NCBI RefSeq assembly: GCF_963675165.1 | Contig: NC_087392.1 | Coordinates: 513,001 to 577,000 of the forward strand | Source: Halichondria panicea | Taxonomy: Eukaryota > Porifera > Demospongiae > Suberitida > Halichondriidae | Direction: 5' to 3' | Length of the DNA: 64,000 bases | Shown: positions 1-11,853 of the stretch, one piece after another | How positions within the stretch are numbered: position 1 is the first letter of the stretch | How the letters are laid out: each line of letters starts with the position of its first letter | Program-made: the position numbers and the translations under genes | Notes under the pieces: model-generated | The model's database searches: none | What the model was told of the DNA's origin: nothing | Seen by the model: the letters and a program-made list of their open reading frames with translations, nothing else

Positions 1-434
1 CAACCAGCAGTTGAAGGACTGTTGGCCTTATCAGTGAAGTAGGGGACATTCTTAACTATCCAATCATAGATCTCAGACAGGGTTAGTCGCTTCTCTGGCG
101 AAGACAGCACAGCTTGAGTGATTAGTTCAGCATAGGACATATTCCCCCAGGCGTTTCTCATCTTTGCAGGTTTGGGCTCCGACTTCGAGTGGTGAGGGAT
201 AGGGGACTCGCATTCTGGCGTCTCAGCTTTGATCTCCATACCAGTGCCTGGACGAGGTGACTCGTAGCCTAGCTGCTCGTTGTCAGAGTCCACTCCAGCG
301 GCAGCGCTTAACAACGCAGGGTCTCGTAGCGGCCAGGTACTTGACCTCGTTCTTGGGTCCAGATCCAGGTCCAATCCTCCAAGGTGGTGGTAGTCAGCGA
401 TATGGTGGTGGTAATCAGAGCCTGGATAGTCCAT
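1..434 (-). CDS. FOXO: FOXO forkhead transcription factor, N-terminal part
   Basis: Forkhead transcription factor acting in the nucleus downstream of insulin/PI3K-Akt signalling. The frame opens at an ATG at 434 and stays open to the window edge, giving about 144 residues with the rest outside. Residues 28-36 read RTRSSTWPL, which matches the first Akt/PKB site of FOXO proteins (RxRxxT followed by WPL), with T33 the expected phospho-acceptor. An acidic/Pro linker follows. From about residue 95 the start of the forkhead domain is visible: NAWGNMSYAELITQAVL, then SPEKRLTLSEIYDWIVKNVP and YFTDKANSPSTAG. The NAWGN entry and the small insert before the SxAG segment separate FOXO from other FOX classes. 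DNA-recognition helix 3 lies beyond the edge. It is divergent with the PARP gene, 314 bp start to start. Confidence 0.93.
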   Translation of the reverse strand, partial: MDYPGSDYHHHIADYHHLGGLDLDLDPRTRSSTWPLRDPALLSAAAGVDSDNEQLGYESPRPGTGMEIKAETPECESPIPHHSKSEPKPAKMRNAWGNMSYAELITQAVLSSPEKRLTLSEIYDWIVKNVPYFTDKANSPSTAG

Positions 435-748
435 TTTGGGTAGCCGATTCTTTGGATTTTTCTAGGCAAATATAAATAGTTGCACAATTTTCACTTGACA
501 AAGCTAAACAAGGAATTCTGGTTGTTGCACACGGCCTAATAGTATAGATGGTTGTTTCTTAGTGTAGAACAACAACGAATAATCCAGCTATATACTGTAT
601 AGTATTCTCTGTGTCTTGTCCTACTGTATACTGTACAAGACTTAATTCTGCACACAAAGCTATAAATTGATTGTTTAATAATCACGTCATCAGCTCAATA
701 ATTACAATCTTGATGGGACACCCCCTAAAAGCGCAAGCAAGTTAAAAT
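435..748. promoter_or_regulatory. Divergent spacer between FOXO and PARP
   Basis: A 314-bp gap lies between two oppositely directed start codons, so it must hold both core promoters. It is AT-rich. I see no convincing TATA box at a consistent distance from either start. Confidence 0.5.
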
Positions 749-3700
749 ATGGCAACCAGAAGATCAGCAAGAACTAGAAAAAGAGGTATATACAGGCATT
801 AAAAATAGTTTCACATGAAGCTGTATCTAGGACTGTAATGTTAATAATAGTGTTTTTTCCCATGTTTATTTCCCCTTCTATCGATGATCTATCGAACGTA
901 GTTTTCTTGTTTAATATTAATGTTATTGTTGACAGGATGTGATTATGGATGGTCATTCCCTTATTTCACACATCAAAAGTAATCTACTGGGTTTTAAATT
1001 AAATAACCTTTTATCGGATTATCTATGACTTGTTCGTCTTATTATACATACTGCGTATTCATCCGCCCACTTTTTCCTGCTTCAAAGATCCTCCTCCAGA
1101 TGATGTTGAGGATGAAGGGTCAAAGGTTATCTGCTGGGAGTGGGAGGGTGACAAAGGACAGTGGACGTCATATGACCACCCACATGCAGCCGAGATCACC
1201 AAAGCTCTAACTGGAGGAGAGGATACTGTGACACTGCAAGTGGCCTCCACTGTCAAGCTGAACATTAGCCTGAGCTCCATGACACAAACGAACGTGGCAA
1301 CAGGATGGCAGAGAAATGTACGCTGTCACAGCAGTGGGTGTGGTCAGTGGGAGTGGCAAAACGAGCACGGAGTGTGGAATGCTTATTCTCCGAATTTGCA
1401 ACAACTGTTAGTGGCGTGTACCGAGTGTGGTGTGAGTGAGAGAGAGATAAAGTGCGGGGGACGCAGCTACAAGCTGGATCTGACGGCTAAGAAACAGATC
1501 AACGTGGAGACAAAGGTTGAGAGGAAGATTAGAGTCAATGGAGAGGTTGAAGGTGAGCAAGAGTGGGCGTTCATAGGAATGCACTGTATGCTTTATTCAA
1601 TTGTGCTCTAATTTATTGTACTGTTCCCGGAAGTTAAGGGTCCTAACATCATTACATATCTTGGCTGCCCTGGAAACTAGCCATCGGCTTATTCGCCCAT
1701 CAGAGAGAGAGGGGGAGTGGCCTGCACTGCCATCAGAGAGAGGGGGGGAGTGGGGTGGCCTACCATCAGAGAGAGGGGGAGAGTGGCCTGCACTGCCATC
1801 AGAGAGAGGGGGGGGAGTGGGGTGGCCTAGCTGCACATGATGTATTAGGTTGCCTAGGGATTGCCCAATAGATTAGTGCACTTGATAGCCACAAGATATC
1901 CACAACAAAGCCACTTAGTCTCACATGTATAAACTTGATGTTGGAAGGCCAAATTTCAATATATTGGGGGACTGTTACAGTACGTGCTAGATCCGACAAT
2001 TAAAAGGCTGCTTTGTGAACTTTATTTAGTGTTGATGTAGTACTAGGACTTTATGATGATGGACTTCCTTACTGGAGCCTTTATTGTGGTGTGTGACCAG
2101 GTTGGGCTTGGCAGACTTTCACAGGAGGCCTTATTTATCCGCTGGCATTTCCTGTTCTCTTCATTATTGAGTTTGCATAGGAGAAGTCTTTTGATGGTCT
2201 GTTCACTCTTGTCTCAGTGCCAAGGAGTATCACATGCGCAGTATTGTGTGTGTTTAGTAAGCACAGCTGGAAGTTTAAACAACAGGCATTCCCTAACTTA
2301 CAACGTGTGCAAAGCAAAATTAACTTACCGTTACCTGGGTATGTGAAATGTATTTCCTCCAATACCCCATCTTGTTTTCTTCATACAGAGCCTTCTGCTA
2401 TTAAGAAGAAGTCCAATATAGAGACTGAGGAAGCTGCTGTAAAACCCACGCCCAAAGCTAGGAAAGCATCATCTAGTAAATCTTCAGCTAGCAAGTCATC
2501 TGGTGCAAAATCATCCGGTAAAGCAAAAGAAGAGGACTCTAATGGTAAGTTTCTCCCTTTCTTCCCCACTCCCCCTCGTGTGCTAGTTACAATAGTGCCG
2601 CTTCATTATGTGTATTTGTTGTAAATTATCTCTCTTGAGATCTTGCAAAGTTTACACAAAGCAGTTGGTGTGTGGTAATCAGTGTGTACAGTACAATATG
2701 TTGATATTAAATGCAGTGAACATTCCTGCTTTGTAAGGTGTGTGTGTGCCTTTATCAGACGATCTATTGCAGTCCATTGTCCCACGTACCGGGCAATCAG
2801 TAATTGCTATAGGTTCACCCACAAATTACAGGTCGTGTTATCGTGGCAACTAAAGGGGAAGTCCCTGTGGACTACGCCTGTACGACAAAGGTTGGAAAGG
2901 TTAGTATATTCTACGTAATATCTAGTGAACCTAGTAATGACCTAGTAATCTTCTGTATACTAGGCCAGTGTGTACAGTGAGGGAGGAGTGCATTGGGACG
3001 CCATGCTCAACCAGACCAACCTCAAAAACAATAACAACAAGTTTTACATAATGCAGTTGCTGCAAGAGAGCGGGACACGTGGTGCTCAGTACAGTGTGTG
3101 GTTCAGGTGGGGCCGAGGTAAGTACACATACTGTATGCAATGATAATATGTCTCCCATTTAATATTGCCTGTACACACACATAGTGGGTAAAACTGGCCA
3201 GAACAGTTTGCAACCTTGTGGAGGCGATTTGGAGCAAGCTAAAGACTTGTTCCGTAAAAAGTGAGTCTTCATGATCAATGGTAGCCTTGTATGACGGAAG
3301 TTTAATGTGCAGAGTTTTCTGTTTAGTGAAGCCAGTCACTGTAAAGTGGTTTGGGGTATTATTTTGTTTCTCATGGCCCCAGGCTGTGTCAGACTGGAAG
3401 CCTTGTAGGCTGGAACACAGGATATTAGCTTAATTGATAGCTATGCTGGTCACTGTTGTATGGTGCATATAATGCTTTCAAGATTAGCCATAAATGGCAG
3501 TGCAGGTCAATTCTTTCTAACCTCATATCCTCCAATTACTGTGTCGTGCAGTTAATCTCTATTGACTCCACTATTTTCAGGTTTGCGGACAAGACCAATA
3601 ACAGTTGGGAGGACAGAGATAGCTTCGTGAAAGTGACTGGAAAGTATGACCTCTTGAAGATTGACTACGAGGCAAAGGTAAGGCAATTGTGAGGGTGGAA

Positions 3701-4619
3701 GCATTTGATTGGTCGGCAGAATCCTGTGATTGACGTGTATATAGGAAGGATGTATTAGTATGACAAGATCCTTAGCAAGCAGCATATTTTACTTTTCCTG
3801 TTACCTGTTTAATAGTCGGTTTGTTTACATACATATGCAGTTGTTCTCAGAATGAATCCTTACAAGGATAGTTGCATATGTGGGTAGAGAGATAGGAAGG
3901 AAGTGAGTAGGGAAACGACCCTTCAATCACATAGCTCATATATCCCCTTGGTTTGTTATTGTTATTATTAACCTGAGCAGCTGCCCACAAAGGAAATGAT
4001 TGCATGAGCTGAGTAGGAAGGTGAAAGCATTGGCTAGGAAGAAGCCGTACCGAGCTAGCACTAATGTAGTTAGTTCACGCTATTTTTAGCAGTGCTTGTA
4101 ATTCTTTGTTCACACACAGGATGAGGTTGATGGTGGGGAAGAGGTGGACGGAGTGTCAGGAGAAGGTAGCAGTGAGGACTTGAAGCCAGTAGAGTCAAAG
4201 CTAGACCCTAAAGTGCAGGTAAGAGTTATTTTTATTTTTTGGTCGCAAAAATATTTTGTAAACTGAGTAAATTTAGCGATAATAAGGATTCTACTTCTAG
4301 TCTTGGACACTAATAAAACTATTATGTAACTTAGCAGGTGCTTATTATTTCTAACGAGACACGTTTTGCTCACTGACAACTTTCCCACTGCCCACAAATA
4401 CTGCACCTGACTTTATCAGCAATTACTGCTAATTAGTCTATTATCAGATCCAGCCAGCCACAACTCCCCCACACACACACACCCAGCTATTACAGTATAG
4501 ACCCCAGGCCACCATACAGGCTTCATACAAGTTTGTATAATTATGTACAATACTTGCATCAAAACTAGATATTGGTCGACTAAGCCCCCCCTCCACACAC
4601 ACACACTCCACACACTCCA

Positions 4620-4705
<86 letters not shown>

Positions 4706-7069
4706 CTCTGGTCCAGCTGATCTGCAACGTGAAGGCAATGGAGGATATAGTGGTGGAGATGAAGTACGATGCAGAGAAGGCCCCTCTCGGCAAACTAACA
4801 ACCAATCAGATCCGTTTAGGTTACGCTGCTCTCAAGAAGATCGAGGACTGCATCAATAAGAGTGACTTTGGGGACCGCCTCTACAAGGCTTGCGACGAGT
4901 TCTACACTAGGATTCCTCACTGCTTTGGGTGAGCTTTCAGACAGCTAAGCAATTTTTTGTGTCTATAATTAAGACATGCAGTGCATAAAGATATGTTTTT
5001 GGCAACAGCAAAATTTGACTGCTGCTTGCTTTACAGTGGCACCTTAGGAGATTGTTTCTTTAAATGTATTGTATCCATGTGTTTTAATTTATGAGATGAT
5101 ATGGATACAGCAATTCAGTTGTGTACTAGTGTGTGTGTGTGTCTGTGTGTTGTGCAGAATGCAGCGACCTCCTGTTATCAAGACAAAGGAGATGGTCAAG
5201 GAGAAGATAGCTCTACTGGAGGTGAGGTGTGCGGGATACCAACAGCAGCTGTATTATACAGGTGTTGGCATTTGCTGAATTAGAATCCCTATAGTCTGTT
5301 ATTCTTGCGTGTTGATCCTTTACCAGAATCCCAACTGCTGCCATTTATCATATTCTTGTATGTTGATCCTTTACCAGGATTTCCATAAAATGACACGGTC
5401 ATCTTTACTCATCCTTTCAGGCTCTGGGAGACATCCAGATTGCCATGAAAGTGTTGAGTAGTGGAGATGCCTCTAAGGAACATCCTGTCGACCGCCATTA
5501 CAGTGAGCTCAAGTGCCAGCTGGCACCAGTCGACACAGAAGACTCGGTTTTTGCTCTTGTGGAAAAGTACATGCGACAGACACACGCTGGGACGCATAAC
5601 CAGTATACTATGCAGCTGCTTGATCTGTTCTCCGTGGAGAGGGAAGGAGAAGCAGAGCAGTTCACAGACAAGGGAAATAGGTGAGGGGTGTGTGTGTGGG
5701 CCCCACTCCCCCACTCTCAGTGAGTGTCGTGGGTGTGTGTGTGTGGGTACCACACCCACGATAAAAATGCCTGTATTGTATCAGGAGTGCGTTGAATGAA
5801 TTGTGTGTATGATAGCTAGTAGCTCTGTGAGAGAGTGTACACTATAATGTGTGTTAGTGATGACACTGTCCACGCAGGAAGCTGCTGTGGCATGGCTCCA
5901 GAATCACTAACTGGGTGGGTATTCTGAGTCAAGGGCTGAGGATAGCTCCTCCAGAGGCACCTGTGACTGGCTACATGGTGAGCACTGCATGGTTGCCATG
6001 AGCAAACACTCACTGTATTCAATTGATACCTTGCAAAGTAAAGGACTGAGGATTTCGATACTTCTTGACTGTCCATAACAGTTGGAGGATCCATTTTCAA
6101 GTGTAAAATATGTATTATGTTGTTCTTTGATAGGTCTGTCCTTATACATTGTGAGATCAAAGATCTATAGGAGGGTCAAAATTTAAAAGGCATAATTATA
6201 AGCCTTTTACATTTTTCTGAAATTGAGGTGTTTCTTTAGCTGTTCATTACTTGAGTTACGAGCATCCAATTTCTTATCTAAAAAAGATACTTTCTGTAGC
6301 TCTTTGATAGGCTTATTGTGGAGTATTTTTTTTGAGAGTTGATTTCACAGTAGCATATACCTACTCGTGTGTCATGATTTGACAGCGTGCTTGAGTGTAT
6401 TTCTTGTATGTGCAGTTTGGCAAAGGCCTCTACTTTGCTGACATGTCCTCGAAGAGTGCCAACTACTGCTTTGCCTCCAAGGCCAAGAACGAAGGGTTCA
6501 TACTTCTTTGTGATGTAAGCTTGTTGGAGAGTGTTGGTTAATTATTTATTGAGAAAGTTTATAGCTGTATGGTTGTTTAGGGACTATGAATTTACGAGTG
6601 CCTATGGAAAGTTAAGAGTTGTTATGAATTAACTGGTTAGGGGGTCAATGTTAATTATGCTCTTTATTATTTGTAGGTGTCTCTAGGCAACACTCACGAC
6701 CTCCTTGCCGCAGAGTACAATGCTGATGAGCTAGTGAAAGGGAGGAGAGCACACAGTGTGATGGGCCTAGGCAGAATCGCCCCCAATCCCTCCATGGACC
6801 ACACCCTGTGAGCCACTGAGCATACTCAGACATGCTACCAACTACTCCCTTTGCTGCAGGTCCGACGGTTGTGTGGTGCCCCTCGGGACTAGTGTTGACA
6901 CTGGAGTGAGCAATCCTCGAGGCTATACACTCAACTACAATGGTAGCCGGTCTCAACATGTGTGTGTGTGTGTGTTTTATCTCTCTTCTCTGCTCCAGAA
7001 TACATAGTGTACGATGTCAAGCAAGTCAAGATGAGATATCTGGCAAAAGTAAAGTTTAACTTCAAGTGA
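749..7069 (+). CDS. Poly(ADP-ribose) polymerase with two WWE domains, WGR, PRD and ART domains
   Basis: Predicted NAD+-dependent poly(ADP-ribosyl)transferase of the DNA-damage PARP1/2/3 clade, 727 residues. Sixteen exons in phase: 749-785, 1088-1552, 2389-2544, 2832-2899, 2964-3117, 3185-3260, 3581-3677, 4120-4218, 4705-4928, 5158-5221, 5421-5680, 5878-5977, 6416-6514, 6677-6807, 6860-6942, 6999-7069. Order: two WWE modules (about 28-97, with [11 protein letters not shown], and about 95-166, with [11 protein letters not shown]), a Ser/Lys linker (168-219), a WGR domain (220-350), an acidic linker, the helical regulatory domain (385-565) and the ART domain (567-727). The catalytic triad is intact: H572 in LLWHGSR, Y606 in [12 protein letters not shown]705 in NYNEYIVYD; this H-Y-E set predicts chain-forming activity. 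PARP1 zinc fingers and BRCT are absent. WWE modules, which bind ADP-ribose chains, are unusual next to WGR. Confidence 0.93.
1692..1830. repeat. Minisatellite in PARP intron 2
   Basis: Four imperfect units of about 32-35 bp, each starting CATCAGAGAGAGGGGG and alternating between endings GTGGCCTGCACTGC and GTGGGGTGGCCTA. It is therefore best read as a two-fold repeat of a roughly 67-bp dimer. The tract is strongly purine-rich on the + strand. Confidence 0.85.
4597..4703. repeat. (CA)n microsatellite abutting a PARP 3' splice site
   Basis: An almost uninterrupted AC dinucleotide run of about 85 bp (4621-4703), preceded by CA-rich imperfect units, ends directly in the acceptor AG at 4703-4704 of PARP exon 9. 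The usual pyrimidine tract is replaced by alternating CA. Confidence 0.95.
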
Positions 7070-7735
7070 CACTAGTAACTGTCTTTAGGAGTAAGCATCA
7101 TTGGTGATTTTGTGTTGAGTTTTAATTATTGAAGTTGTGTTTCTTGACGCTTCTCGTGTTCTGTTCCTCCATTGATGTTTTTTATTTTCGCGAAGTGTTG
7201 AAATGTAGACATGGGGGAGAGGGTGGGGTGGAAAGGTCTTCAATAATTATTATTATAATTACAAGGGACCGATGAATGCCTATTGCTGCACATGTACATG
7301 CATGTATACACCTGTCATTTTCACCTCATGTGTTCCTGAGGGTTACATGTGATTAGGTAATGACATTCTTTGAGTCTCTGGGTCAGTGGTATTCATACAG
7401 ATATATCAATTAAAAGGATAATGGAGTGACCTTCAGACCTTTCAAGAATGCAATGGTTCTAATTGGGTCTAATTAGGATATTTCCATGCACATGATATAC
7501 TTCAAAGGCTAGACACCACCCCACCTGATTCATCTCATATTGCGAATGACCTTACAAAAATTATTTTGATTCAACAGTAGATTGTATTGTATATAATGAT
7601 GGTGTACATAGGTGGCTATAATTGGATGCATGACAAAATTATTGACACAATAATATTATTGTTTGCTATGTGGTGACATGATGCAGCAACCAACTATGAA
7701 CTGAGTGGCAGTTGAAGTGACTTTTGTTTAATTAC
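7070..7735. other. Tail-to-tail spacer between PARP and the GTPase-like gene
   Basis: A 666-bp AT-rich stretch between two convergent genes, expected to hold both 3' untranslated regions. I see no further exon, RNA gene or repeat in it. Confidence 0.5.
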
Positions 7736-8670
7736 TCAATGTTCAGATACAGGGTATGGTTTAGGGTAGCATTTCTCTGTCAGTTTTCGCAGTAGCTGAT
7801 TGACAGCCATATACACACTTCCCTCTCCACTAGCTGGTCGAACAGTGCACCTACAATAAAGGTGATGGCACAATCAACATTATTCATACTCAGGGGAGAT
7901 AATGGGTGCAAATTGACACTGTTCCAGGACATAAGATTCTGCTGTAGCTATTTTTATACACACAGAGGATATTCATAGCTAGCAGGTGACACCATGGGAC
8001 CTCACCACCCATCCTGTCCAGTCCCGTGCCAATATTCCCCTACTGTCTCTGGGATGTCACTGAAATGGTTGATTAACATCAGGACAGGGACACCCCCTTC
8101 CCCCAGGTCGTCTTGTACCTTCTGTTACCACAGTAACATTGTAGCACGAAGGTCTTCGTCCAAGCTCTTCACCACCACTGCAAACCACAATGGTCGATTT
8201 AATATGCTAACCAAATTCACAATCGACCCTTACCTATAACAGCATTACAGTTTTGGTACTGCTCTCTTTTTATCAAGTTGTGGGGGGTGGTTGCTAGCTC
8301 ACAGAAGACCACACACACTGCACCGTGAGGGGAGACGGTGACTGTGTGAGGAGTTAACTCCGTCAGTGGTAGATCATCAGCAGGTGGGGTATCGGCAAAC
8401 TGGTTGATTAAATAGCGACAAATAACTGTACTCTTTCCACATTCTCTCTCTCCTGTGAGAAGGTACAAAATTAGTACATACATGAACAAGTTGCAACTAC
8501 AGTAGATTCTCACCAATTACGAGGATTTTGAAGGAAGTGGGCGTATCTAGTTGTTGACGCTCTACACAGGGATTATGAGATACCTTGTTGAGATCACCAA
8601 CCATCTGGTCTACTAGCTTACCATGGTAGTTTCCATGACTCCCACCCATTCTATTGTCTACCAAATTCAT
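7736..8670 (-). pseudogene. Degenerate P-loop GTPase-like gene with an in-frame stop
   Basis: Four exons with matching splice phases: 8514-8670, 8234-8452, 8006-8177, 7736-7850. The start is the only ATG after an upstream in-frame stop. The protein begins with about 45 residues of leader, then SFKILVIG and a Walker A loop GERECGKST split by an intron after its first glycine. Further on are hydrophobic strands AVCVVFCEL and AVIVVVKSL and the segment VPVLMLINHFSD, placed like the late strands of Ras-like GTPases. DxxG and NKxD motifs are not recognisable. A TAA stop lies in frame at 8127-8125 within exon 3, yet GTPase-like sequence and correct phases continue to a normal TGA. It could be a decaying gene, a null allele, a base error, or a protein truncated at that stop. 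Family not identified. Confidence 0.5.
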
Positions 8671-8804
8671 GAAAGCCTTCAAAGGTGTGAATCTTCTGAT
8701 CTAATTTAATGTTATTCATTACTGTTCAAAGGGGGCGTACGAATCACTACAAGTGCAGCCTGCAAAGCTCTATTTTTATTTGCAACATTTACAGCTTACA
8801 AACA
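8671..8804. promoter_or_regulatory. Divergent 134-bp spacer, GTPase-like gene and 212-residue gene
   Basis: Two opposite start codons are only 134 bp apart, so the 5' leaders and promoters of both genes must share this segment. Confidence 0.5.
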
Positions 8805-9611
8805 ATGACTGCTGTAGCCATGGAATTCAGCACAGGTGAGTGTATTGCATGCATGCATATAGGCTTATCATAGTTTGTTGCTAATGGCACATCTAGTTTG
8901 TAGTTTAGATAAAGATCTAGCTTGCTTGTGTGAACAAGCTACATGCATATGGGATACCTCAATGTCATTAGCTGCAAGCATTACTACATTTCCTCCCTTA
9001 CAGTGGAAAAATTTATGGTTGACCAGCAAGTGAGGAGACATAGCTACCCAATGAGACCACCTGGCGAGTTACCAGAAAGCGACCATCCAAAAGCTATCAG
9101 ATCAGCTTCTCTCGAACCATCACCGACCATCGGTATTCGCTTGGGCTCCAAAGTGGCCAAACAAGCAGCCAAGTCTTTTTGGAACATGGACATGCTGCAT
9201 GAGAGCTTGCAGAAGATAGCACAGTTTGCAGCCATTGAGTCTTCCAGCCTAGGCAGTAGTATCCAGTCAGTGGATGAGGAACAAGAAGACCCATTGGTTT
9301 CCTCCACTGAAGAATGCATGTGTTTCTCCCCCATTGCCCCCCACCTCATGTACCTCCCCTTCTCTCTAACTTCTCGCTCAGCACCCTCCACTCCCACACA
9401 GTCGCCACTCCTTGCTCTAAAGAGGCCTAAAAGTGCATGTACAGAAAGAAAAATGGAGAGAAAAGATTCCACGATTCCGAGAAAGATAACCCCAGCTTCC
9501 CTCACCCCTAGAACTGCAGCAAAAGTTCGATTCCACTTGTCTGGGTCTCAGTTATCACTTCAAGGAGAACAGGAACACAATCCTTATGACGATGGGTTTT
9601 ATGAGCCTTAA
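8805..9611 (+). CDS. Uncharacterised 212-residue phospho-motif-rich protein
   Basis: Not recognised. Two exons, 8805-8835 and 9004-9611, joined in phase (S-T-V at the junction). A predicted helix lies around residues 65-90, with FWNMDMLHESLQKIAQF; the rest looks largely disordered. Ser/Thr-Pro clusters stand out (SAPSTPTQSP near residue 155, ITPASLTPR near 180), as does a basic stretch KRPKSACTERKMERK. The C-terminus is acidic and aromatic (NPYDDGFYEP). No signal peptide or membrane segment is visible. Cytosolic or nuclear location and regulation by proline-directed kinases are guesses from composition only. It is divergent with the GTPase-like gene and convergent with PEX7. Confidence 0.75.
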
Positions 9612-9989
9612 AACGATTTTGTATTGTGTTGATTGCTATCATTTCATCCTACCCTCATAATCTGTGTATTCTTTCTACATACTGTCTTTAATTAACTCTT
9701 GATTCTGAAAGCTATATGTGGGGTCACATGTACAATGTAGTAGGTACGTATGCAATTAAAACAAAATTCATGAAGTGTAACGTGATGCTAACTACATAAA
9801 TCACACAAAGTTCTATGAAGACCACCTTGAAAACAAGCATGAGAATGAAATAAGCATTCCATATAAAATATAAATCTGATTCATGGAGCTATGAATGTTC
9901 TACACAATTCAGAGTTCAATCCTTGTTTGTTCTCCTCTGGTAGTTTTACCCCACACACACACGCTCTCAGGGCCACGGAGACATCAGGG
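9612..9989. other. Tail-to-tail spacer before PEX7
   Basis: 378 bp of AT-rich sequence between convergent genes. Nothing beyond presumed 3' untranslated regions is seen. Confidence 0.45.
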
Positions 9990-11722
9990 TCAATGGAGCT
10001 TGGCCAACGGATCAGAAGGAGCAAGACAAGCAGGAGAGTACACCTTGATACTGCCATCCCAGGAACAATCTGCAACCTAAGCAAACAAGCACACACGCAG
10101 ATGAATGGATTGTGAGTGTGTGCTTGCCATGAATATACTTAGATCATTTTGTGTGGCCTAGTCATTCAATAGCTTACGAAACACTGCCACCCATGTCATC
10201 ATTCCTAAAGCAACAATAAAAAAATGTCTCATGCATGATGGAACCAGAAGGCAATGAGAACTTAGTTACATAATAACGATGTATACCTACGCACTGACTC
10301 TCTTACCTTGCCTTGCTCCAGAGCGCTCAAGTCCAGACCAAAAGTGAACTCCCTGTGATGACCTATAGTATCCAAAAGGGGAGTGGCAGGCCGCCCAACA
10401 TCCCAGACACGAACAGTGAAATCATAGGAGCACGATAACACAATGTTCCCACGGAAAGGATCACATTTGATGCGACGCACGGCTTGTGTATGACCCCCCA
10501 TGACAAGTACGGGGGAAGTGAGGTTCCGTATGTCCCACATTCGCACTGCAGTGTCAACACCTCCCGTAAACAAGACGTTAGGATCGTACTTGCTCCAATC
10601 ACATGACAGGAGCTCTCCAGAGTGGGCGTGGTATATGGTCGTGGGGTTGGGTTGACTCAGGTCCCATAGACAGATCTGCTCATCACCTGCACAGTGGTAG
10701 AGTATAAAATGACTGTTAGAGTAATGATTATATTATTTGTCGTCTGTTTCCAACACAACCGCTCCTCCAAACAATTGGTTGCCAGGCTACAGACAGAGAA
10801 TAACAAGCCAGCTGTCAACACACAAGTGATGCAGAGCACCTATTTAGGTGGGAGTCAACAAGACTAGGAGTTCAAATACAACTAATGAATATCATACAAA
10901 CAGCTTATACTGAATATCATCAGGATCATCCTGATATATCATTATTAGGTACTTGGCCTCAGGTGATGATAGTAAGAACAATGTACCAAGAGTGATGATG
11001 TTCACCTACCGGAGACAGAGGCAAATGTGCGGGGGAGGTGGGGGGCCCAGCTGGCAGAGTAGACGATCCCCTGGTGGTGGGTGAACACAGAGACACAGCT
11101 GCGGCTCTGAGGATCCCATACTCGCACACTGCCATCCCACGATGAGCTCAGGACCAGCTGTTCCTGACGAGTCACACTCCACTGAACACTGGATACCTAA
11201 CAAAATAATAATTTACCTGCCGTTAATCCCTTGAAATTCTATTCTATTTTGTACTAAGTAAAGTCACTAGGACTTCAAGAGAGTGATGTTCACCAGTCTC
11301 ATTGTTTACTTACCTCGGCTGTATGACCGGACAGTACAGCGACAGGATCACGGGATACCTTCTGATCAAAGACGAGTACACTAGCGTCCCCACCACCCAC
11401 AACTAGCACGTCCTCACTCAGCTCACTCCACGTCACATCAAATAGCCCGTCTTTCCACAGATAGCGACGAACTTCCACAAAACCACGGCCTTCTATCTTT
11501 TCATACAACACTAGACATCCGTTTCCTGGGGCCGGCCGGGGAGAGAAAGTGGGTGGACAGTGTCAGAGTGTACTGTATGAGTCTATGTATTGTCAATTCG
11601 TGTGACTCACCTGTGATACCATAGTTCTGTGCACCAGTGAAGGCGAGTCTGTGTGGAGAGTAGGGCGAGAAGAGAACCTGGTAGCCGTGTAAAGGAGCAG
11701 TAGGAATGCTGAGCAGTGCCAT
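9990..11722 (-). CDS. PEX7: Peroxisomal targeting signal 2 receptor PEX7
   Basis: Soluble WD40 receptor that carries PTS2-bearing enzymes from cytosol to the peroxisomal docking complex. 325 residues, close to the usual ~320. Five exons in phase: 11611-11722, 11314-11525, 11010-11196, 10307-10686, 9990-10076. WD repeats are visible throughout: LFDVTWSE with DASVLVFD, VSSVQWSV with WDGSVRVWDP, the SGDEQICLWDL repeat, SCDWSKYDPNVLFTGGVDTA with RMWDIRN, and VRRIKCDPFRGNIVLSCSYD with FTVRVWDV. The end, HREFTFGLDLS then VADCSWDGSIKVYSP, is the PEX7 C-terminal signature and rules out a generic WD protein. The N-terminus starts straight into the first blade with no targeting signal. Confidence 0.95.
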
Positions 11723-11853
11723 GAGACTTTACTAGTGAAAGTAGGGGAAAGGTCGTCTGTAGGAAGAAGTGTTTTTCTAGTGAAAGTAGAAACCTCCCAG
11801 CAGCCCCACCCACTATTGTGGTTTAATTGTGGTTTAGCTGGCTAGCTCCAAAC
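11723..11853. promoter_or_regulatory. Divergent 131-bp spacer, PEX7 and 203-residue gene
   Basis: 131 bp separate the two opposite start codons, so a single compact bidirectional promoter is the simplest reading. Confidence 0.5.

Noticed and set aside
4416-4932. Long reading frames through the CA repeat (poly Cys-Val, Thr-His)
   Set aside because: They are read from microsatellite DNA; the real coding part is PARP exon 9 starting at 4705.
8217-8516. Reading exon 2 of the GTPase-like gene as a complete protein beginning MVRIYCSCN
   Set aside because: That start is intron sequence; the P-loop needs the glycine supplied by exon 1 through the splice junction.
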